From Perlabentimonas sp034003245 (GTDB lineage Bacteria > Bacteroidota > Bacteroidia > Bacteroidales > Tenuifilaceae), in contig JAVEYY010000004.1 in the NCBI GenBank assembly GCA_034003245.1, positions 1 to 64,000 of the forward strand: 64,000 nt of DNA. The letters run 5' to 3'. Made by a program: the position numbers and the translations under genes. A model generated the notes under the pieces. It was given only the letters and a program-made list of their open reading frames with translations. It was not told where the DNA came from and searched no databases. Positions 26,843-35,996 of the stretch are shown piece by piece (positions within the stretch are counted from its first letter, which is position 1; each line of letters opens with the position of its first letter).

Positions 26843-27247
26843 ATAATTTGAAAAAAAAAGGACTTTAAAGTCCCAGTGCACACTTAACTAACTGATTATT
26901 AAGTTGCCATTGATGCTCTTCGAATTACCAAAAGCGCTGCAAAACTAATATTCTTTATCGTTTTATACAAGTGTTATTCCTTTTTTTTTGAAAAAAAATG
27001 GAGGTTTTACTGTAAATGCATTTATTGACAGATGTTTATACTTAACTCAATTGTTATACATAACCTAAACAATATTTGTAACCCTTTTGTTTAAAATAAA
27101 ATATTCGTGAAAAATACAGAATATCAGACATATAACAATTGTTAAGAAAAATAGTTGAGAAATGCTGTTACAAAATTGTAGCCAATTCGTCATTTAAGTA
27201 GAAGATTGGTTAACCACCTTAAATGTTAAATTTTAATCTAATACAAT
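26843..27247. other. intergenic region upstream of DUF4252 cluster
   Basis: About 400 AT-rich bases without a gene. It must contain the tRNA promoter (minus) and the promoter of the DUF4252/sigma cluster (plus); no sequence fits the TAnnTTTG consensus well enough to name. Confidence 0.5.
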
Positions 27248-27760
27248 ATGAAACGACTTGCATTGGTATTTGTTATGATAATAGCCTCAAACATAGTATT
27301 TGCACAGGCATTTATCGACGAGGTTTTCCAAAAGTATTCGGGAAAGCCCGGATTTACATCGGTAATGATCACTCCAGAGCTCTTCAAACTCCTAGCTATT
27401 ATGGATAAGAACGATCCCGAGTTGCAGAAGATCTCTCAAAAAATGAACTCCTTAAGAATTCTAGTTTCGGAGGAAAAAACGGTAGGCTTTACCAACGAAG
27501 TACGCGAGAAAATGGCTAAAATGAATTACCTTAACATTATGGAGGTGATTGATGGCACTCAAAAGGTTAACTTCTACGTGCAGCAAAATGGGGATTTAAT
27601 CACCGATTTCCTTCTGCTTTCCATCGACGAAAAAGAAGAGGTGCTTCTATCAATAACTGGAAACATGAAACTAAGCGAGCTGTCCGAACTGGGCAAATCG
27701 AACTCGTGGGGTGGCAGTACAGGTCATCTATCTTTGCTGAAAAATTTGGAGAAGAAGTAG
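27248..27760 (+). CDS. DUF4252 secreted protein, copy 1
   Basis: A 170-residue protein with a signal peptide (MKRLALVFVMIIASNIVFAQ). The mature part has the DUF4252 pattern: DEVFQKYSGKPGFTSVMITP, SLRILVSEE, LNIMEVIDGTQKVNFYVQQN and DEKEEVLLSITGNMKLSEL. The family is restricted mainly to Bacteroidota, secreted or lipoprotein, of unknown biochemical function, and often sits beside an ECF sigma factor, as here. It is followed by a strong hairpin at 27775-27810 and a second DUF4252 gene. Confidence 0.85.
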   Translation: MKRLALVFVMIIASNIVFAQAFIDEVFQKYSGKPGFTSVMITPELFKLLAIMDKNDPELQKISQKMNSLRILVSEEKTVGFTNEVREKMAKMNYLNIMEVIDGTQKVNFYVQQNGDLITDFLLLSIDEKEEVLLSITGNMKLSELSELGKSNSWGGSTGHLSLLKNLEKK

Positions 27761-27774
27761 TCCATAACAAAATT

Positions 27775-27810
27775 TCTCAACCTCGCTGCACGTTGGCAGT
27801 GAGGTTGAGA
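27775..27810 (+). promoter_or_regulatory. strong hairpin between DUF4252 copies 1 and 2
   Basis: TCTCAACCTCGCTGC (27775-27789) pairs with GCAGTGAGGTTGAGA (27796-27810) with one G-T pair. No T tail follows (ATTTAAATC), so it is more likely an RNA stability or processing element than an intrinsic terminator. It ends 18 bp before the next start codon. Confidence 0.6.
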
Positions 27811-27828
27811 ATTTAAATCAAAATAGCT

Positions 27829-28341
27829 ATGAAGAAATCTATTTATATTCTAATTGCTCTTCTCTTTGGTATCGAAGTTGTAACTGCTAGCTGTTCACCA
27901 AGAGAGGATTCTGATTGTAAACCCGTTCTGACAAGGCTACTTTACCAGGAAGATCTTCGTACATTTACTGTACCCGGATTCTTGGTGAGATACGCCATGC
28001 TGGTAAGCGAAGAAACCCGAAGGGTAAGACCTGCTTTAAGGGGCGTAAACTCCTTTACTATTTCCATTTCGGAAGATGTTAAGGATTCTCGATCGGTTTT
28101 TACTCGCATAAATTCTGGCTTAAACAAACGGAATTATATCAATATAATGGAGGTAATCGATAACGAATCGCGTATCACGGTTAAGGCATTGGAACACAAG
28201 GGAAGAATTAGGGAGATGGTGGTGCTTATCGACGACAAATCATCGATTGTTTGCTTCTCGATGAGGGGACGTATTGATCCCGCAAATTTTCTGAAATTTG
28301 TTGAAACTGTGACAAACGAGAAGGCCAGTAAACGCGTATAA
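27829..28341 (+). CDS. DUF4252-like secreted protein, copy 2 (diverged)
   Basis: A 170-residue protein with a signal peptide (MKKSIYILIALLFGIEVVTA), probably cleaved near residue 20. The core recalls copy 1 (NYINIMEVIDNESRITVKAL, IREMVVLIDDKSSIVCFSMR), but the N-terminal third is diverged and carries two cysteines (SCSPREDSDCKP), possibly a lipid-anchor or disulfide site. It is 13-22 bp upstream of the sigma factor gene. Role unknown. Confidence 0.75.
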   Translation: MKKSIYILIALLFGIEVVTASCSPREDSDCKPVLTRLLYQEDLRTFTVPGFLVRYAMLVSEETRRVRPALRGVNSFTISISEDVKDSRSVFTRINSGLNKRNYINIMEVIDNESRITVKALEHKGRIREMVVLIDDKSSIVCFSMRGRIDPANFLKFVETVTNEKASKRV

Positions 28342-28362
28342 CAATTTTTTGATTTGTGTGCG

Positions 28363-28881
28363 ATGGATGAGCGTCAATTTAAAGAAACGGTAATTCCCAT
28401 AAGCAGTAAGCTGTATAGCATTTGCCTTAGGATTTTAGGGAACACCCACGAGGCTAAAGACTGCTTGCAGGATATTTACCTTAAACTTTGGAGTGGCCGC
28501 GAATCGTTAGTTGAAGTAAAGAGTTTAGAGGCGTATGCAGTAACAATAACAAAAAATCAATGTCTCGACAGGTTACGAACGCGAAAGCGAACAGTTGATG
28601 TGGATCAAATTGCAACCAAAGCCGATACTATTACGGAGTATTCTGATCAGGAGTTTTCTGATCCCCGATTACAAAAGCTGAATAGGGTGCTTTTACTGCT
28701 CCCCGAAGTACAGCAAAGGATTTTTACCCTTAGGGATATTGAACGATTAGAGTTTGATGAGATTGCCAAAAAGATGCAAATGAGCCAGGAGAATGTTAGA
28801 GTAACTCTTTCAAGAGCCAGAAAGAGGATTCGGGAAATTGTTGAGCAGGACATAAACAGCAAAAAACTTGTATATGAATAG
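28363..28881 (+). CDS. ECF-type RNA polymerase sigma factor
   Basis: A 172-residue sigma-70 family protein of ECF size. Region 2 is visible as LYSICLRILGNTHEAKDCLQ and IYLKLW; region 4 as LLLPEVQQRIFTLRDIERLE and ENVRVTLSRARKRIREIV. The ATG at 28363 is chosen over a TTG nine bases upstream. The stop codon overlaps the start of the next gene by 8 bp, the classic arrangement for a sigma factor and its membrane regulator. It probably controls the surrounding DUF4252 genes and other envelope genes. Confidence 0.92.
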   Translation: MDERQFKETVIPISSKLYSICLRILGNTHEAKDCLQDIYLKLWSGRESLVEVKSLEAYAVTITKNQCLDRLRTRKRTVDVDQIATKADTITEYSDQEFSDPRLQKLNRVLLLLPEVQQRIFTLRDIERLEFDEIAKKMQMSQENVRVTLSRARKRIREIVEQDINSKKLVYE

Positions 28882-29470
28882 CATCGAGACTAAGGCAAGA
28901 TATCTGCTCGATAGGTATTATCGAGGAGAAACGACCATTGCCGAGGAAGAGTACCTGAAGGAATATTTTACTAATTGCGATATTCCCGATGATCTGCAGG
29001 CCGATAGAGAAGTATTTGTTGCCCTAGGGTATACTTCAGTGGGGCTCGAAAAGGAGTTGCTATATGCAATCGAGAAGGCTCAAAACGAGCAAAAAAAGCA
29101 AACCAAGGGCAGGATAGTCAGGTTAGTTTCAACTTGGGCTGCTGCGGCATCGGTAGTAATAATAATTGGGCTATCATGGTTTTTCACGCAGGATTCGCCC
29201 GAGGTGATGTTTGCCGATACATTTGACGATCCCTATTTAGCCATGCAGGAAACCCAGCGCGTTTTAGCGCTGGTGGGTGCCAAAATAAGCATGGCAAAGG
29301 ATGAGATAAAACCCTTGCAAAAGCTATCGTTGCCAGCCGAAGCGTTTGGTTCGGTAGGCGAACTTTCCAAAAACATGAGGCATCTCGAAAAGATTAACGC
29401 CATGGATAAACCCAAAGAAATGCCATTTATAAAGCATATCTTTGACAACCAACAAGAAACCAACAATTAA
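28874..29470 (+). CDS. probable membrane anti-sigma factor
   Basis: A 198-residue protein starting at the ATG inside the end of the sigma gene (8-bp overlap). The first 75 residues are cytosolic and acidic (RYYRGETTIAEEEYLKEYF, as in small zinc-free anti-sigma domains of Bacteroidota). A single membrane helix (about 88-108, TWAAAASVVIIIGLSWFF) and a periplasmic tail of about 90 residues follow. The topology and translational coupling support an anti-sigma role, although no HxxxCxxC zinc motif is present. The next gene is the third DUF4252 protein. Confidence 0.7.
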   Translation: MNSIETKARYLLDRYYRGETTIAEEEYLKEYFTNCDIPDDLQADREVFVALGYTSVGLEKELLYAIEKAQNEQKKQTKGRIVRLVSTWAAAASVVIIIGLSWFFTQDSPEVMFADTFDDPYLAMQETQRVLALVGAKISMAKDEIKPLQKLSLPAEAFGSVGELSKNMRHLEKINAMDKPKEMPFIKHIFDNQQETNN

Positions 29471-29502
29471 TATAACTAACAAGCAGTAAACTAATTATAA
29501 TC

Positions 29503-30006
29503 ATGAAAAGAGTCGTTGTTTTTTCTTTGCTACTTCTGCTAGGAGTTGCAGCATTGGGTCAAAAATCACCAGTCGACAGGCTATTCGAAAAGTACTCGGG
29601 TAAGGAGGGCTATACCTCGGTGTTTATATCGGAGTACATGTTCACGCTATTCTCAAACATTAACTCCAGCGACAAAGAGTTTCAGGAGGTGATCAAAGGG
29701 CTATCGGGCATTAAAATTTTGGCAACGGATAACCCCAAAACCGGGATTAATTTCTATTCGGAGATTATGAAAGAACTTCCTGCTAAGGAGTATAAGGAGT
29801 TGATGGTAATAAAGGAGAAAGACCAGAACCTTACCTTTTTGGTAAAGGATGTAAAGGGAAAAATTGTAGAACTCCTGCTAATTGGCGGTGGAAGCGATAA
29901 TGTGCTAATCTCCATTCAAGGTTCCGATATAAACCTTAACAACATAGCGAGCCTTTCCAAATCGATGAATATTGATGCCCTTGAAGCCCTAGAAAATATC
30001 AAGTAG
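29503..30006 (+). CDS. DUF4252 secreted protein, copy 3
   Basis: A 167-residue protein with a signal peptide (MKRVVVFSLLLLLGVAALGQ) and the same opening as copy 1 (DRLFEKYSGKEGYTSVFISE versus DEVFQKYSGKPGFTSVMITP), followed by GIKILATDN and LLLIGGGSDNVLISIQGSDI. It closes the five-gene set DUF4252, DUF4252, sigma, anti-sigma, DUF4252. It is likely in the sigma regulon and may form a feedback loop with the membrane protein, which is speculation. Confidence 0.85.
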   Translation: MKRVVVFSLLLLLGVAALGQKSPVDRLFEKYSGKEGYTSVFISEYMFTLFSNINSSDKEFQEVIKGLSGIKILATDNPKTGINFYSEIMKELPAKEYKELMVIKEKDQNLTFLVKDVKGKIVELLLIGGGSDNVLISIQGSDINLNNIASLSKSMNIDALEALENIK

Positions 30007-30099
30007 TAAGCATTATATCCAGTTTGAGTGTTGTTTTTTTTGTTGATTAGCTCTCTATTAAACAAATCTGTATAGATTTGTAAAAAAAAACTTCTGGAG

Positions 30100-30690
30100 A
30101 TGAATGCTGATTTTTTGGATAGTAATCTGTACCTGTACTTGGTACTTCCGCTACTAATCTTTTTTGCTCGTATTATTGATGTGACCATCGGGACAATGCG
30201 AATTATTTTTGTATCTAAGGGACAAAGGGCAATTGCTCCCATTCTGGGATTTTTCGAGGTATTTATTTGGATTATTGCCATAGGGCAGATAATGGGCAAC
30301 ATTAACAACTTTGCCTGCTATTTTGGGTATGCCGCAGGTTTTGCCACAGGCAACTGGGTGGGGATGCGGTTGGAGGAGCATTTGGCAATGGGTAATATTT
30401 TGGTACGGGTGATAGCCACAAAGGATGGTAATTCGCTTATTAAGAACCTAAACACCCATGGCTATGGTGCTACAATGGTTGAGGGCGAAGGTAGCACAGG
30501 CAAAGTTCAGCTAGTTTACTCTATCATTAGTCGCGAAAATTTAAAGGATGTGATTGGAGTCATTGAAGAGTTTAACCCAAAAGCGTTTTTTACAATTGAA
30601 GATGTGCGAAAGGTTAGCTCCGGAATTTTTCCAGCAAAATCGCCAATTCACAAGCTTAATCCTTTTAGACGCTGGAGGAAAGGCAAATAA
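30100..30690 (+). CDS. UPF0316 (DUF2179/DUF5698) membrane protein
   Basis: A 196-residue protein. Three hydrophobic helices lie in the first 95 residues (LYLYLVLPLLIFFARIIDVT, GTMRIIFVSKGQR, APILGFFEVFIWIIAIGQIM), followed by a cytosolic DUF2179 domain (VRVIATKDGNSLIKNLNTHG, STGKVQLVYSIISRENLKDV). This is the UPF0316 family, widespread in Firmicutes and Bacteroidota, with no established activity; DUF2179 is thought to be a ligand-binding domain. It is monocistronic, with a bidirectional terminator after it. Confidence 0.87.
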   Translation: MNADFLDSNLYLYLVLPLLIFFARIIDVTIGTMRIIFVSKGQRAIAPILGFFEVFIWIIAIGQIMGNINNFACYFGYAAGFATGNWVGMRLEEHLAMGNILVRVIATKDGNSLIKNLNTHGYGATMVEGEGSTGKVQLVYSIISRENLKDVIGVIEEFNPKAFFTIEDVRKVSSGIFPAKSPIHKLNPFRRWRKGK

Positions 30691-30710
30691 AGATATTGAA
30701 GAATATACAG

Positions 30711-30745
30711 AAAAGCCTGTTGCACAGTTGCAACAGGCTTTTCTG
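30711..30745. terminator. bidirectional terminator between UPF0316 gene and amidase
   Basis: AAAAGCCTGTTGCA / TTGCAACAGGCTTTT around a short loop. It sits between convergent genes and has T-rich tails on both strands. Confidence 0.8.
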
Positions 30746-30758
30746 TTGGGTGAAATAG

Positions 30759-32429
30759 TTAAGGAGTGAATCCTTGGGGCGTTTGCCGATACCATTGCGT
30801 TTTATCCTGGTAGGCTTTACCCAGCAGAAGCAGATTATCCTCGCGGAACCAATTCCCGATAAAGGTAATACTGGTGGGCAGATTTGCACTTGTGAACCCT
30901 GAGGGAATTGATAGGGCAGGATGCCCTATAAGGTTGGTCATTAGTAGCTGATTCCCTACAAAGCTAGGGGTAACTATAACATCTACCTCATTAAAAATAT
31001 TTTCAAACTCCTCTATAAGTTTGGTTCTTATCCTGTTTGCCTGAATATATTCAACAGCGGGTACAAAGCGAGCTTTTCGGAAAAAGTTTGGCCATGCCAC
31101 CTTTCCCTGCCTCACCATCATATCGTCCATATTTGTAAGCGTTAAATCGCTGAATGCTGCTGCAGCCTCCACATCAAGAATAATTGAAAGTGCCGACATG
31201 GGCAGATGTTCGGGTAGTTGTATTGGGATTAGCTCTACGCCCAAATCTTTAAGGGTAGCTAGAACTAGGCTATCGTTGCTTTTAAAGGGGTAATTTGCCG
31301 AGAAGTAGTCGTTTGTAAACCCAACCCTCAGCTTGTTGTAATCGGCTTTTAAATTGATATTAAGGGGCATTTCCACAAGAGTGGGGTCAATGCCATCGAT
31401 TCCAGATATCGTATTTAGTACAATGGCGCAATCCTGAGCGGTACGGCAAATAGGGCCAATTTTATCCATACTCCACGATAAAGCCATTGCGCCAGTCCGG
31501 CTAACCCGGCCAAAGGTAGGTCGCAGACCGGTTACACCACAAACTGTTGATGGCGATACGATTGATCCCCAAGTCTCCGAGCCAATGGCAAAAGCAACCA
31601 ACCCAGCAGCGGTAGCCGAGGCTGAGCCTGCCGATGAACCACTCGATCCTCTCTCTGTATTCCAGGGATTGCGTGTAGTACCGCCAAACCAAACATCACC
31701 CCATGCTAATTCTCCTAGGGTGAGTTTTGCAACAAGTACTGCACCAGCCTTATCCAATTTTTCAATTACGGGCGAGGTTAATGATGCAATCTGATCCTTG
31801 TAGATAGCCGAACCGAAAGTGAAAGGAAAATCTTTCAGCGCAAGCAAATCCTTTACACCGTAAGGTATTCCATGGAGTGGTCCTCGATATTTTCCCAGTT
31901 TAAGCTCGGCATCCATGGCTTTTGCCTGTTCAATGGCTCTGTCTTCGAGTAATGTTATTACGCAGAAGAGCTCGGGATCGTATTTTTTTAACCGATCGAG
32001 GAATAGTTGAGTTAGCTCCAGGGAGCTGATCTGTTGGCTTTTTACTAAGTGCGACAGCTCTGCCACGGTATAAAAGCAAAGACTTTCCCTGTTTTCGGGT
32101 AGAATTACCTTATTGGGAATATCGAAATCGGTTTTGTTGCACTCGAAATTTGGGCTGTACCCTGCGGGGAACGGGACGAAAACCAGTGCTGGGGGCAAAT
32201 CGTTGGGAATGTTAAAACTGTGGATAGCTTTGTACTTTTCGGTATATCCAACCACGTCATCCTTTAGGGAATCGCGTTCAGCATCTGTAAAATTTAAATT
32301 AAAAAGGCCTTCAGTATTTTTAATTTTTGTAATAATGCTCCTGCTGCTGCGATGCTGGTAAATATTGACTCCAACAGATACGGCAAGAACTGCTGTAAGA
32401 CCAACAATTAGAATGTTTTTTGTACTCAT
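30759..32429 (-). CDS. amidase signature family enzyme, membrane-anchored or secreted
   Basis: A 556-residue amidase-signature hydrolase. The N-terminus has a hydrophobic segment (IVGLTAVLAVSVGVNIY, residues 8-24) that could be a signal anchor. Catalytic triad: Lys193 (GIPYGVKDLLALKD), the cis-Ser in GSSGSSAGSA (about 265) and the nucleophile Ser289 in SETWGSIVSPS. Such enzymes hydrolyse amides; GatA is the best-known cytosolic relative, but the anchor and the about 110-residue N-terminal extension exclude GatA. The substrate is unknown. It is a single gene, convergent with the UPF0316 gene. Confidence 0.9.
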   Translation of the reverse strand: MSTKNILIVGLTAVLAVSVGVNIYQHRSSRSIITKIKNTEGLFNLNFTDAERDSLKDDVVGYTEKYKAIHSFNIPNDLPPALVFVPFPAGYSPNFECNKTDFDIPNKVILPENRESLCFYTVAELSHLVKSQQISSLELTQLFLDRLKKYDPELFCVITLLEDRAIEQAKAMDAELKLGKYRGPLHGIPYGVKDLLALKDFPFTFGSAIYKDQIASLTSPVIEKLDKAGAVLVAKLTLGELAWGDVWFGGTTRNPWNTERGSSGSSAGSASATAAGLVAFAIGSETWGSIVSPSTVCGVTGLRPTFGRVSRTGAMALSWSMDKIGPICRTAQDCAIVLNTISGIDGIDPTLVEMPLNINLKADYNKLRVGFTNDYFSANYPFKSNDSLVLATLKDLGVELIPIQLPEHLPMSALSIILDVEAAAAFSDLTLTNMDDMMVRQGKVAWPNFFRKARFVPAVEYIQANRIRTKLIEEFENIFNEVDVIVTPSFVGNQLLMTNLIGHPALSIPSGFTSANLPTSITFIGNWFREDNLLLLGKAYQDKTQWYRQTPQGFTP

Positions 32430-32623
32430 ATTGCTTGATTTTGGGGTTGTTTTCAGTACTGAAATATAAGATAAATCTTCTAGTTTTAATTGCGTAAGAC
32501 TTTTTTATTACCTTAGCAATATGGAGTTAACCTCTCTTGTTTTGGTTACATAATGTTTGGTATTCTCTAAACAAAATGACTTTACTTGTGTTAGTTACCA
32601 AAACCAATAATACATTGTAATTG

Positions 32624-33169
32624 ATGAGAACTATACTATTAGCACTTGTAATCGGCTTCGCATTTACCTCGGCGGTGAACGGGCAGGAAAAAAATCTTTA
32701 CGATTTTACCGTAGAGACCATTGGTGGAGAGGAGTTCCCCCTTAGTAAACTTAAAGGGAAAAAGGTTATGGTGGTGAATACCGCTTCGAAGTGTGGGTTG
32801 ACGCCTCAGTACGAAATTCTGGAAAAGATTTATCGCCAGTACAAAGGGCGAAATTTTATTATAATTGGCTTTCCTGCCAATAACTTTATGAACCAGGAGC
32901 CCGGATCGAATGCTGAGATTATAGATTTTTGCACCCAGAACTATGGGGTATCGTTCCCGATGATGGCTAAAATTTCGGTTAAGGGCAGCGATATTCATCC
33001 GTTGTACAAGTGGTTAACCAAAAAAAGCGAGAATGGGGTAGTGGATGCCGATGTGACTTGGAATTTTCAGAAATTTCTGATTGACGAGGAAGGCCGGGTT
33101 GTTAAATCGATTTCACCCCGCGAAAAGCCCGATTCCGACGAGATTATTAATTGGATTACCCAGAAGTAG
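32624..33169 (+). CDS. glutathione peroxidase family protein, periplasmic
   Basis: A 181-residue thiol peroxidase with signal peptide (MRTILLALVIGFAFTSAVNG). The peroxidatic Cys57 is in NTASKCGLTPQYE (codon TGT, not selenocysteine), and WNFQKFLID carries the conserved Trp-Asn. The usual FPCNQF reads FPANNF: both the second cysteine and the catalytic-tetrad glutamine are replaced, so recycling by thioredoxin must differ from classical forms. Reduces hydroperoxides in the envelope. Single gene with a terminator at 33202-33230. The ATG is preferred over an overlapping TTG three bases upstream. Confidence 0.9.
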   Translation: MRTILLALVIGFAFTSAVNGQEKNLYDFTVETIGGEEFPLSKLKGKKVMVVNTASKCGLTPQYEILEKIYRQYKGRNFIIIGFPANNFMNQEPGSNAEIIDFCTQNYGVSFPMMAKISVKGSDIHPLYKWLTKKSENGVVDADVTWNFQKFLIDEEGRVVKSISPREKPDSDEIINWITQK

Positions 33170-33201
33170 CATTATTCTAGGTATTCTTGTATTTCATTAT
33201 G

Positions 33202-33230
33202 AAGCGATTCCTTTGGGAGTCGCTTTTTTT
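33202..33230 (+). terminator. terminator after glutathione peroxidase gene
   Basis: AAGCGATTCC / GGGAGTCGCTT imperfect stem followed by seven T. Confidence 0.65.
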
Positions 33231-33338
33231 ATGATATACATCATACTAAAAAACTCCTGTTGCGGTTAAACCTTTACTATTTTTACCTTTCAAAATGGGT
33301 GACGACAAACATTTGGGGAACATATTACATTTTCAATA

Positions 33339-35792
33339 ATGATTAAGAGAATACTATCGTATATTGTAGTATCCGCTATTTTTTTGCCTGCTGTTTACGC
33401 AAAACCTTTAAAGGAGCTACCCTCGGAGAAGCGGGTTGTGAATGCCAAAAGGGTAACTGATCATATTAAAATTGATGGCATACTTGATGAGTTAGCATGG
33501 GAAGATGCTCAGGTAGCCAACGATTTTTACCAGTACGAGCCGTACAATGGATCATTTCCATCCGAGAAATCGGCAGTAAAAATTCTGTATGATGATGTGT
33601 CAATTTACATCGGTGCTGCACTTTTCGATGAGCAACCCGATGGAATCTTTAGGGAGCTAGGGAAACGTGATAACTCCGACAATCTCAAGTCCGATGTGTT
33701 CAGCATTCTTATAAGTCCATATAACGATGGCATTAACTACTTAGAGTTTATCGTATCGGCCTCTGGTGTGCAAACCGACATTAGGCGAACTGGCAACAAC
33801 TCCGACAGGAGCTGGGATGCTGTTTGGGATAGCCATGTAACTATTACCGATGAGGGCTGGTTTGCCGAGATTCGCATTCCCTTTTCGGCCCTTCGCTTCT
33901 CGAGTCGGGTTGAGGGCAACTGGGGGATAAATTTCAGAAGATTAATAAAACGCTACAACGAGTGGAGCTCATGGAATCCAATCGATAACTCAATTTCAGG
34001 AATTGTAAACCAGTCGGGTGAATTGTCGGGGATACGAAATATTAATGCTCCCATTAGGCTATCGTTTAGCCCTTACATATCGGGTTATATCGATAAGCAC
34101 CCCGATAATAAATCAGCGTCGTGGAGACTAAATGGCGGAATGGACTTGCAGCTTGGGATTACCGAGAGTTTTACCCTCGACATGACCCTGATCCCCGATT
34201 TTGGCCAGGTAAAATCTGACGATAAAGTGCTAAATATCTCACCCTACGAGGTACAGTATGGCGAGCAGCGTCCTTTCTTCAACGAGGGGATGGATCTATT
34301 CGATAAGGGAGGTATTTTCTACTCTCGCCGCATTGGAACCACTCCAAAGGGTTTTAGTATCTCTGAGAATCAGCTTAACGAGAATGAGGTGGTTTCATCA
34401 AATCCTCAGGAAACATCGATGATCAACGCTACAAAGATTTCGGGCAGAACCTCCACAGGTTTAGGTATTGGATTTCTAAATGCTATTACTTCCAACACGT
34501 ACGCTACCCTTCTCGATACCATTACCCGAACAGAGCGCAACCATCTAACCCAAGGTTTTACCAATTACAATATGCTGGTACTCGATCAAACTCTTAGGTA
34601 CAACTCGTACGTGAGTTTGGCCAATACAAATTTGATGATTCCAACGCAGGATTACACGGCCAATGTAACTGCTGCCGACTTTTTGCTGCGGAATAAGGCG
34701 AATATGTATGCCTTTTCGGGTAGGGCTAACCTAAGTCAAATTTACACCGATGAAGTAGATCTAGGCTATAAGTACTATTTTGAGTTCGAGAAAACCTCGG
34801 GTAATATCCTTTATAGCCTTTGGACCAATACCGAGAGCGAAAGCTATAACCCCAACGACATGGGGTATTTGCAGAAACCTAACGAGTTTAGCAATGGGGG
34901 AAGCATTAGCTACAGGGTTTACAAACCCTTTTGGCGTTTGCTCAACTGGAACAGCACAATGGGAGGATCGTACTCAATGCTCCACACACCTATGGTATAT
35001 ACTTCGTCGAATTTTTACGTAAACTTTAGAACCACATTTGCCAGGACATACCATTTCATCAGCGGTGAGTTTTGGATGGATCCCCGTGAGCGTCACGACT
35101 GGGATGAGCCAAGAGTAAATGGGCGAATGGTGATACTTCCACGCCGATTCTCAGGGAGTTTTACAACCTCTTCGGACTATAGGAAACCTCTGGCAATAGA
35201 TACTCGCACAAGTTACTGGCGAGCCGATAAGATGGGAATGGACAACTTCTCCTTTCGATTTTCGCCTCGGATTCGGTTTAGCAATAGTTTCTTTGTGGTA
35301 TATCAAATTCAACAGGATTTTGGGCGTAACGATTTGGGATATGTTGGGCGTACCTCGGATAACTCCACAATTTACATGGGTATTCGCGATGTTTCTACCC
35401 TAACCAATACCCTCGATGGCCTTTACTCTTTTAGCGCCCGATCGTTTGCCAGTATTCGCCTAAGGCACTACTGGCGTTGGCTCGATTATAAGAGCTATCA
35501 TACTCTCAATCCCAACGGGACAATTTCACCAGCCTTGGAGAGTAGCACTTTGGATAGGAATATCAATGTAAATATTTTCAATATCGATTTAACCTACCAG
35601 TGGAATTTTGCCCCTGGAAGCACGCTTTCAGTTGTATGGAAGAATACCATCGAAACCTCAAATAAGGCTGTTCGAAGCGAATACTTCAACAACCTGACTG
35701 GTTTGTTCCGTTCCGAACAGGGTAATAGTATCTCGCTACGCATGCTTTACTATCTGGATTACAACACGCTGGCAAGTAGGTTTGCTAAATAA
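33339..35792 (+). CDS. DUF5916 outer-membrane protein with CBM9-like domain
   Basis: An 817-residue protein with signal peptide (MIKRILSYIVVSAIFLPAVY). Residues about 35-225 form a CBM9-like sandwich (IKIDGILDELAWEDAQVAND, SVYIGAALFDEQPDG-like). The rest is the DUF5916 region with many amphipathic beta strands, carrying the family mark PDFGQVKSDDKVLNISPYEV and EQRPFFNEGMDLF near 280-330, and ending in an aromatic strand. DUF5916 proteins are large outer-membrane barrels of Bacteroidota with unknown cargo, sometimes near peptidases. Single gene with no partner adjacent. Confidence 0.88.
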   Translation: MIKRILSYIVVSAIFLPAVYAKPLKELPSEKRVVNAKRVTDHIKIDGILDELAWEDAQVANDFYQYEPYNGSFPSEKSAVKILYDDVSIYIGAALFDEQPDGIFRELGKRDNSDNLKSDVFSILISPYNDGINYLEFIVSASGVQTDIRRTGNNSDRSWDAVWDSHVTITDEGWFAEIRIPFSALRFSSRVEGNWGINFRRLIKRYNEWSSWNPIDNSISGIVNQSGELSGIRNINAPIRLSFSPYISGYIDKHPDNKSASWRLNGGMDLQLGITESFTLDMTLIPDFGQVKSDDKVLNISPYEVQYGEQRPFFNEGMDLFDKGGIFYSRRIGTTPKGFSISENQLNENEVVSSNPQETSMINATKISGRTSTGLGIGFLNAITSNTYATLLDTITRTERNHLTQGFTNYNMLVLDQTLRYNSYVSLANTNLMIPTQDYTANVTAADFLLRNKANMYAFSGRANLSQIYTDEVDLGYKYYFEFEKTSGNILYSLWTNTESESYNPNDMGYLQKPNEFSNGGSISYRVYKPFWRLLNWNSTMGGSYSMLHTPMVYTSSNFYVNFRTTFARTYHFISGEFWMDPRERHDWDEPRVNGRMVILPRRFSGSFTTSSDYRKPLAIDTRTSYWRADKMGMDNFSFRFSPRIRFSNSFFVVYQIQQDFGRNDLGYVGRTSDNSTIYMGIRDVSTLTNTLDGLYSFSARSFASIRLRHYWRWLDYKSYHTLNPNGTISPALESSTLDRNINVNIFNIDLTYQWNFAPGSTLSVVWKNTIETSNKAVRSEYFNNLTGLFRSEQGNSISLRMLYYLDYNTLASRFAK

Positions 35793-35996
35793 GTTGATTT
35801 GTGACTAATTGATTCACCATTTCTGGGTTTTTTAAGATGTTTTAGGGGATAATTTTCCCTTATTGATTATTCCCAAATCTGATTGAACTATCAAATACTA
35901 ATTCAATCACATCAAATACTAAATAATTCCTTACCGATAATAGCTACCTATTTTATTAAGGGTTAACGGGCATTACTTTGGTGGAAAATTTAAATT

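Noticed and set aside
32789..32800. Selenocysteine in the glutathione peroxidase
   Set aside because: The catalytic codon is TGT (Cys), not TGA.
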